A DNA stretch of 9,928 bases from CAYMJK01 sp043101635 (GTDB lineage: Bacteria > Planctomycetota > Phycisphaerae > Phycisphaerales > UBA1924). The DNA lies in the NCBI GenBank assembly GCA_043101635.1, contig JBICIE010000264.1, positions 1 to 9,928 of the forward strand, read 5' to 3'. Below, piece by piece: positions 6,196-9,928 of the stretch; the stretch's first letter is position 1; the number at the start of each line of letters is the position of its first letter. Position numbers and translations under genes: made by a program. Below the pieces are notes generated by a model that was given only the letters and a program-made list of their open reading frames with translations, had not been told where the DNA came from and searched no databases.

Positions 6196-6543
6196 TCATA
6201 CGCGCGCCCCGCACTCGGGACAGCGCCCGGTCGGCAGTCCCTCCAGCGAGTAGCGGCAACGCGGACACTTCATCCAATGGAGCCGGGCCCGCCATCTCCA
6301 CCATCGGACCCGGACGCATTCGACCAGTTGGAGGATGGCCGCCGCGGCGAAGACTGCGAACCCGGCGCCGACGATCCACATCCCGCGGGGGCTGGGCTCA
6401 TCGTCGCCCACGGCCCACCAGCCCTGCTCGCGCGGCCCGCCCACAGGAGTCCGGTGGGACTCCCACCACAGCCCGTCCAGCACCAGCCACCATGCCCCCA
6501 GGAGGACCAGCAGCAGGGCCAGTGCCAGCAGCAGCTTGATCAT
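6196..6543 (-). CDS. Small two-helix membrane protein with C-terminal zinc ribbon (first of tandem trio)
   Basis: A 115-residue protein of unknown function. Helix 1 (4-22) is leucine-rich and begins right at MIKLLLALALLL; helix 2 is at about 55-75. Between them is a tryptophan-rich, polar loop (WWESHRTP, QGWWAVGDD) predicted to be outside the cytoplasm. A basic, tryptophan-rich linker (VRVRWWRWRARLHW) leads to the ribbon C93-P-R-C96-RYSLEGLPTGR-C108-P-E-C111. The ATG at 6543 has GGGAG just 3 bases upstream. A GTG at 6555, four codons earlier, sits six bases after a TACTAC hexamer (6562-6567) and may be the true leaderless start. Extension to the ATG at 6705 is rejected because it would run through the tRNA gene. 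First gene of the long minus-strand run, divergent from the tRNA. Confidence 0.78.
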   Translation of the reverse strand: MIKLLLALALLLVLLGAWWLVLDGLWWESHRTPVGGPREQGWWAVGDDEPSPRGMWIVGAGFAVFAAAAILQLVECVRVRWWRWRARLHWMKCPRCRYSLEGLPTGRCPECGARV

Positions 6544-6643
6544 GATCTCCCGCACGATCGGGTAGTACCGGCCGGGGGGCGGGCCCGGTTCGGGGGGTTG
6601 GCGCGGCACGCGGCGCCCGGGGAGCGCCCGGACGGCGGCGGGT

Positions 6644-6672
6644 TTGCCCCAAACCGGCGCCAGCGCTACATT
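6644..6672 (+). promoter_or_regulatory. Promoter of tRNA-Tyr
   Basis: TTGCCC (6644-6649) and TACATT (6667-6672) are separated by exactly 17 bases, a good sigma-70 type pair. TACATT ends 11 bases before the first base of the tRNA, so the primary transcript would have a leader of a few bases. This is the only promoter in the window with a recognisable -35. Confidence 0.6.
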
Positions 6673-6683
6673 TGAGCCCCTCT

Positions 6684-6766
6684 GGGCGAGTACCCAAGTG
6701 GCCAAAGGGGGCAGACTGTAAATCTGCTGGCGTACGCCTTCGGGGGTTCGAATCCCTCCTCGCCCA
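6684..6766 (+). tRNA. tRNA-Tyr (anticodon GTA)
   Basis: A complete class II tRNA of 83 bases. The acceptor stem GGGCGAG (6684-6690) pairs with CTCGCCC (6759-6765), followed by discriminator A. The anticodon stem GCAGA/TCTGC (6711-6715 and 6723-6727) encloses loop CTGTAAA with anticodon GTA at 6718-6720, reading tyrosine codons. A long variable arm (6728-6741, GGCG-TAC-GCC) marks tRNA-Tyr. The T arm is GGGGG-TTCGAAT-CCCTC (6742-6758). CCA is not encoded and must be added afterwards. It lies between two minus-strand genes and is transcribed against both. Confidence 0.96.
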
Positions 6767-6798
6767 TCCGCTTATCTGGCAAGGACTTACGACGAGCT

Positions 6799-6815
6799 CC
6801 GGCGGCGCCCGCCGG
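6799..6815. terminator. Perfect GC hairpin between tRNA-Tyr and the large membrane-protein gene
   Basis: CCGGCGG (6799-6805) and CCGCCGG (6809-6815) make a perfect 7-bp stem with a CGC loop. It sits 32 bases beyond the tRNA and 58 bases beyond the minus-strand stop at 6874, so it could end transcripts from both sides. No T-tract follows on either strand. Confidence 0.35.
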
Positions 6816-6873
6816 TACGCGACACGCCCCTGCCCCCACGAGCTGCTCTGTGCACATCGCGATCGCGGCGGGA

Positions 6874-9516
6874 TCAGCCGCGGGCGGCGCCGGCCCAGCG
6901 CTCCAGCAGGGCGGCGAGGCGGGCCTGGTCCGGCCGGGCGGCGCCGTTGTGCGGGCCGAAGCAGGCGCGCTCGACTGAGGCAATGTCGTCCAGCAGCGAC
7001 CGGCGCTGCGACTCATCAAGGGCGGCGCCATCGTGCGCAATGCGCTCCAGCGCGGCGATCGTGCTGAGCGGCGTGATCCGCGCCGGCAGGGCAAACTGAG
7101 CATCGACATCTGCGCCGGGGCTGCGACGGCGGAGCAGCAGCCACGCCGCGGCCGCGACGACCAGCAGCGCGGCCAGGCCGATGGTCAGCCACGCGGCCAC
7201 CGACCAGCGTGGATCGATCGGTATGCTGGCGGCCTGCACCTCGACGATGTCCATGTCGGCGTACTGGCGTGACACCAGCGCGCCATCGACGCCCTCGGCC
7301 AGGCGCGGCAGGGTCAGAGCGTCGCCGACGCTTCCCGACGCTGGGCGCAGCGTGATGAGCCACGATCGTTCGGTGCTGAGGCGGAAGATGCCGTTCTCAT
7401 CGGCTTCGACGTAGACCTCTTCCTCGGCGGCGCCCGGCATGTAGAAGTACTGCTGGCGGCCATCGTCGGTCTGGATGACGGTGTAGGGGCGCACCTCGAC
7501 ATCCTCGGAGGCGGCCCGGTAGCCGGGGAGGGCGGTTTCGAGGCCGATGAGCAGGTCATCGAGTTCCGGAATGACGCCGTCGCCGCGAGCCTGCACCTCG
7601 ATGGTGACCGCGCGGTCATCGGTCTGGTCGGTGAGGCGGCGCAGGTCGACGGTCTGGCTGACCTGCAGGCTCTTGAGCGGGCGCAGGGCGGGGTCGCCCG
7701 CGGCGTCGATCGGCGGGGCGTTGCTGAGGATGGGGAGCGTCACCGGGCCCAGGTTGTCATCGAAGTGCATGTCGAACGAGATCTGCGGGATGCGATCCAC
7801 GCTCGGGTCGTTGGCCTTGACGAGGATGTAAGCCAGGGGCTTCTCCTGCCAGCCGAGTTGCCCATCCTCCTTGACCTCGCGCGAGGGGGTGAGCGGCTCG
7901 AAGAAGCCGAGCGACTCGATGGTGAACTGCTCGCTGAGCGCGGTCTCGATGCTGCGGCGGATCTGGGCCTGGTAGTTGACCATGCGGTAGGTGTTGCCGA
8001 TCCGCACGTAGGCGTCCTGGTACAGGTACTTGTCAAAGCCGCCGGTCTCGCGATCGACGGAGTTGGTGTAGCGCAGCGTGAGGGTGAGGCCGAAGAGCCC
8101 CTGCCCGACAACGTCGCTGCCGTCGATGGTGAGGCGCAGGCGGATCTCGTTGCTGACGAGATCCTCGTACAACTCGTTGAGTCGGTGCAGCGGGGCGCCG
8201 GCGGGATGATCGGCGACGATGCGCACGCCGGCGCGCACGATGGTGGGCTTGCGCTCCGGCGGGGCGCCGGCGAGGGCGTCGACGAGATCACGGGCGAAGG
8301 CGCCGACGTGGCGCTCGTAGGCGTCCGGCGGCAGCGTGCGCATGGCCTCGCCGATGCGCACGATCTGGTCTTCGGTGGCGGCGAGTTCCTCGGCGGCGTC
8401 GGCGCCGGCGCTGGCGGGCTGGCCAGCGTCGAGCACGGCGCTGAACCACTGCAGGTAGACGTTCGAGCTGTCGCGCTCCTGCCCGCGGGCGACGAGATCG
8501 GCGTAGCGCTGCGAGGCCGCCTCGAAGGCGGCGAACGCCTGCTTGCGGGCGTCGTTGAACTCGGCGAAGCTGTCCTGGCGCTGCGACTGCTTGAAGCGCA
8601 CGCGGTCGTAGCTGAGCGCGGCCTTGAGCACGGCGTGACGCCAGGAATCGGGCTCGACATCCAGGGCCCGATCGGCAAGCTCCATCGCAAGCTCGTAGCC
8701 TTCTTCGACGAGGTCGGCGATCTCGGCCTGGGAGCGCATCATGCCGTACTGGCGCTGGGCCTGGCGGCTGCGCCAGTCGCCCCCGAGGCCGGACCGCATC
8801 GCCTCGGCGAGGGCCGCGGCGGTGCGTCCCGGCATATGGTCGAGCGGGCCGAAGACGCGCGAGATCTCGGTGCGGTCGTAGACCTCCGTGCTGGCGTGGC
8901 AGGCCTTGAAGGCGGAGGCGACGCTGGGCAGTTCGCGCCCGCGCACGCCCATGTCTTCGAGGATCACGAGCAGACGCTCGAGCCGATCGAGATTGCGGTG
9001 CTGGCGGCCGCGCGTCAGCGGCGCCGAGGGCAGGCGCTGCGGGCCGTAGTAGAAGAAGTAGTTCATCTCATCCTCGGGGCGGGCCCGCGGGTTCAGCCGG
9101 CCCTCCCAGAGGCGGAGGAACTCGTCGGCCAGATCGACACCGGCGTCCGGGTAGCGGCGCACGGCCGCGGCGAGGGTGTCCAGCGCCATGTCGGTCTCGT
9201 CGGCGATGGTGGCGATGGCCATGGCAGCGCGGTAGCCGCGGATGGCGACGCTGGGCTCGAGGGCTTCCAGCCAGCGCTCATCGGGCGCAGCCCGCAGCAG
9301 CAGCAGCGTCTCGGGAGCGACGCCGCGGACGGCGCCCTTTTCCTGGACCGCCGCGTCGACCTCGTCGGCCAGCGCCGTGGTGAGCATGCGCAGCGGCACG
9401 CGCAGGGTGGCGAGATCAAGCTCCTGCTTGGTCAGCAGCGTCTCGACGGCCGCCTTCATGGTGGCGATGCTCTGGGCCCGGCGCTCGGCGTCCACCGAGC
9501 GGTTGCGGATGGTCAT
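6874..9516 (-). CDS. Large single-pass membrane protein of unknown function (5' end disrupted)
   Basis: I do not recognise this protein. From the Met at 9516 it has 880 residues. The first roughly 400 are helical and alanine/leucine-rich with paired-helix character suggestive of HEAT- or TPR-like repeats. From about 445 (RLRLTIDGSDVVGQ) to 760 it is beta-rich, with NYQAQI, FTIESLGFF and DMHFDDNLGP stretches. One membrane helix lies at 771-795, followed by RRR, so the body should be outside the cytoplasm and the last 82 residues (LPARITPLSTIAALERI..., helical) inside. The overall shape recalls BatD-like proteins, a weak analogy only. The Met at 9516 has no Shine-Dalgarno and is probably internal: coding character runs on to 9549, where the frame is broken by the inverted repeat. 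The + strand at 9551-9928 appears to carry the missing upstream part, so the native protein would exceed 1,000 residues. Confidence 0.8.
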   Translation of the reverse strand: MTIRNRSVDAERRAQSIATMKAAVETLLTKQELDLATLRVPLRMLTTALADEVDAAVQEKGAVRGVAPETLLLLRAAPDERWLEALEPSVAIRGYRAAMAIATIADETDMALDTLAAAVRRYPDAGVDLADEFLRLWEGRLNPRARPEDEMNYFFYYGPQRLPSAPLTRGRQHRNLDRLERLLVILEDMGVRGRELPSVASAFKACHASTEVYDRTEISRVFGPLDHMPGRTAAALAEAMRSGLGGDWRSRQAQRQYGMMRSQAEIADLVEEGYELAMELADRALDVEPDSWRHAVLKAALSYDRVRFKQSQRQDSFAEFNDARKQAFAAFEAASQRYADLVARGQERDSSNVYLQWFSAVLDAGQPASAGADAAEELAATEDQIVRIGEAMRTLPPDAYERHVGAFARDLVDALAGAPPERKPTIVRAGVRIVADHPAGAPLHRLNELYEDLVSNEIRLRLTIDGSDVVGQGLFGLTLTLRYTNSVDRETGGFDKYLYQDAYVRIGNTYRMVNYQAQIRRSIETALSEQFTIESLGFFEPLTPSREVKEDGQLGWQEKPLAYILVKANDPSVDRIPQISFDMHFDDNLGPVTLPILSNAPPIDAAGDPALRPLKSLQVSQTVDLRRLTDQTDDRAVTIEVQARGDGVIPELDDLLIGLETALPGYRAASEDVEVRPYTVIQTDDGRQQYFYMPGAAEEEVYVEADENGIFRLSTERSWLITLRPASGSVGDALTLPRLAEGVDGALVSRQYADMDIVEVQAASIPIDPRWSVAAWLTIGLAALLVVAAAAWLLLRRRSPGADVDAQFALPARITPLSTIAALERIAHDGAALDESQRRSLLDDIASVERACFGPHNGAARPDQARLAALLERWAGAARG

Positions 9517-9549
9517 GGCGTTGAGCGTGACGATCTCAAGGGCCGCCGG
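9421..9549 (-). repeat. Left arm of a perfect 129-bp inverted repeat
   Basis: The reverse complement of 9421-9549 is identical, base for base, to 9800-9928. Positions pair as p and 19349-p; identity is lost at 9550/9799. The arm covers the first codons of the large membrane-protein gene (including MTIRNRSVDAERR). Confidence 0.95.
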
Positions 9550-9550
9550 C

Positions 9551-9928
9551 GACGCGCGCGTGATCTTCGCGCACGGGCGCTATCACGAGGATCTGGCCGC
9601 CAGCGGGCGACTCGGACGCGCCGGCGACGACCACCTCCAGCGCGGCTGGGCGCTGCTCGGGCGCGTCGCCCTCATGGATGACGCCGAGACGCCCCTGCGC
9701 ACCGAAGCGATGCGCCGCGCCATCGACCTGCTGCCGAGCATCGCCCCGGCGCCCGCCGCCGCCTGGCTGAGCACCGTCTTCGACGATCCCGCCCTCGGCC
9801 CGGCGGCCCTTGAGATCGTCACGCTCAACGCCATGACCATCCGCAACCGCTCGGTGGACGCCGAGCGCCGGGCCCAGAGCATCGCCACCATGAAGGCGGC
9901 CGTCGAGACGCTGCTGACCAAGCAGGAG
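9551..9928 (+). CDS. Misoriented upstream part of the large membrane-protein gene (open at both ends)
   Basis: This + strand frame is open for 126 codons to the window end, with no start assigned. Its last 43 codons, PAALEIVTLNAMTIRNRSVD and onward to LLTKQE, are identical to the beginning of the minus-strand gene at 6874-9516. The preceding 83 codons (DARVIFAHGRYHEDLAAS, LGRVALMDDAETPLRTEAMR, AAWLSTVFDDPALG) have the same helical-repeat character and join it in frame. This is therefore most simply the true N-terminal part of that protein, placed in the wrong orientation. It could instead be a genuine divergent partial duplicate. The sequence left of 9550 on this strand is antisense of the large gene. 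Confidence 0.65.
9800..9928 (+). repeat. Right arm of a perfect 129-bp inverted repeat, ending at the window edge
   Basis: Exact reverse complement of 9421-9549, separated from it by a unique 250-base spacer (9550-9799). The arm runs to the last base of the window, so its full length cannot be judged. Confidence 0.95.

Noticed and set aside
5478..6539. 353-codon open frame on the + strand opposite the zinc-ribbon genes
   Set aside because: Arg/Pro/Ser-rich low-complexity translation; the minus strand carries three coherent proteins with zinc ribbons.
6544..6705. N-terminal extension of the first zinc-ribbon gene to the ATG at 6705
   Set aside because: It would overlap the tRNA-Tyr gene and its promoter, and would place 54 non-hydrophobic, Pro/Arg-rich residues before an excellent N-terminal membrane helix.
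7765..9681. 638-codon open frame on the + strand opposite the large membrane protein
   Set aside because: Antisense shadow of high-GC codons, rich in Gly, Ala, Val, Arg and Glu without domain features; it also runs across the inverted-repeat junction.
9583..9921. 112-codon minus-strand open frame at the right end
   Set aside because: It is the complement of the + strand frame that continues in frame into the large protein; its Ser/Arg/Ala-rich product is a shadow.
1..9928. CRISPR array, insertion sequence, phage or defence genes
   Set aside because: No regularly spaced direct repeats, transposase or integrase motifs, or defence-gene signatures were found; the tRNA-Tyr is not flanked by an integrase or a repeated 3' end.

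Overview
The window is a GC-rich, densely coding piece of a bacterial genome, most likely a planctomycete of the Phycisphaerae type. The evidence is indirect: two proteins end in acidic, cysteine-containing modules built around DFFDFLCFQ and finishing AAGC, a C-terminal tag I associate with Phycisphaerae exported proteins. There is also a prepilin-like protein of the H-x9-DG type, a DUF6941-like protein, and several small membrane proteins with CxxCGYDL...RCPECG zinc ribbons, all common in planctomycetes. No transposase, phage gene, plasmid function or CRISPR array is visible.

Layout. Bases 1-125 (+) are the C-terminus of an exported protein carrying the DFFDFLCFQ tag. It converges, with only 4 bases between, on a long run of minus-strand genes. 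Read in the direction of transcription (right to left) these are: three small two-helix membrane proteins with C-terminal zinc ribbons (6543-5530), a secreted seven-repeat FG-GAP beta-propeller with two C-terminal tags (5479-3818), a prepilin-like protein 18 bases behind it (3799-3014), a DUF488 protein (2934-2575), a DUF6941-like protein (2523-2116), ApaG (1997-1560) and a short RecQ-family helicase (1563-130) that overlaps apaG by 4 bases. A class II tRNA-Tyr(GTA) at 6684-6766 (+), with its own promoter, separates this run from a large minus-strand gene (6874-9516 and beyond) for a single-pass membrane protein I do not recognise.

Regulation visible in the sequence: several minus-strand genes lack a Shine-Dalgarno but have a -10-like hexamer 5-6 bases before the start codon (apaG TACAAT, DUF6941 TACTAT, weaker cases at the FG-GAP and first zinc-ribbon genes). 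This is the geometry of leaderless transcription. Other junctions show coupling instead: GTGA between two zinc-ribbon genes, and CTGA between apaG and recQ, where recQ has no usual start codon at the expected place.

The right end is structurally abnormal. Bases 9800-9928 are a perfect 129-bp inverted copy of 9421-9549, and the 250 bases between them read on the + strand, in frame, as what looks like the missing upstream part of the large minus-strand gene. The simplest reading is a fold-back chimera at a contig end; a real inverted duplication is the alternative. I found no clearly new multi-gene system. The most interesting biology is the trio of zinc-ribbon membrane proteins, the tag-bearing exported proteins and the large unrecognised membrane protein.
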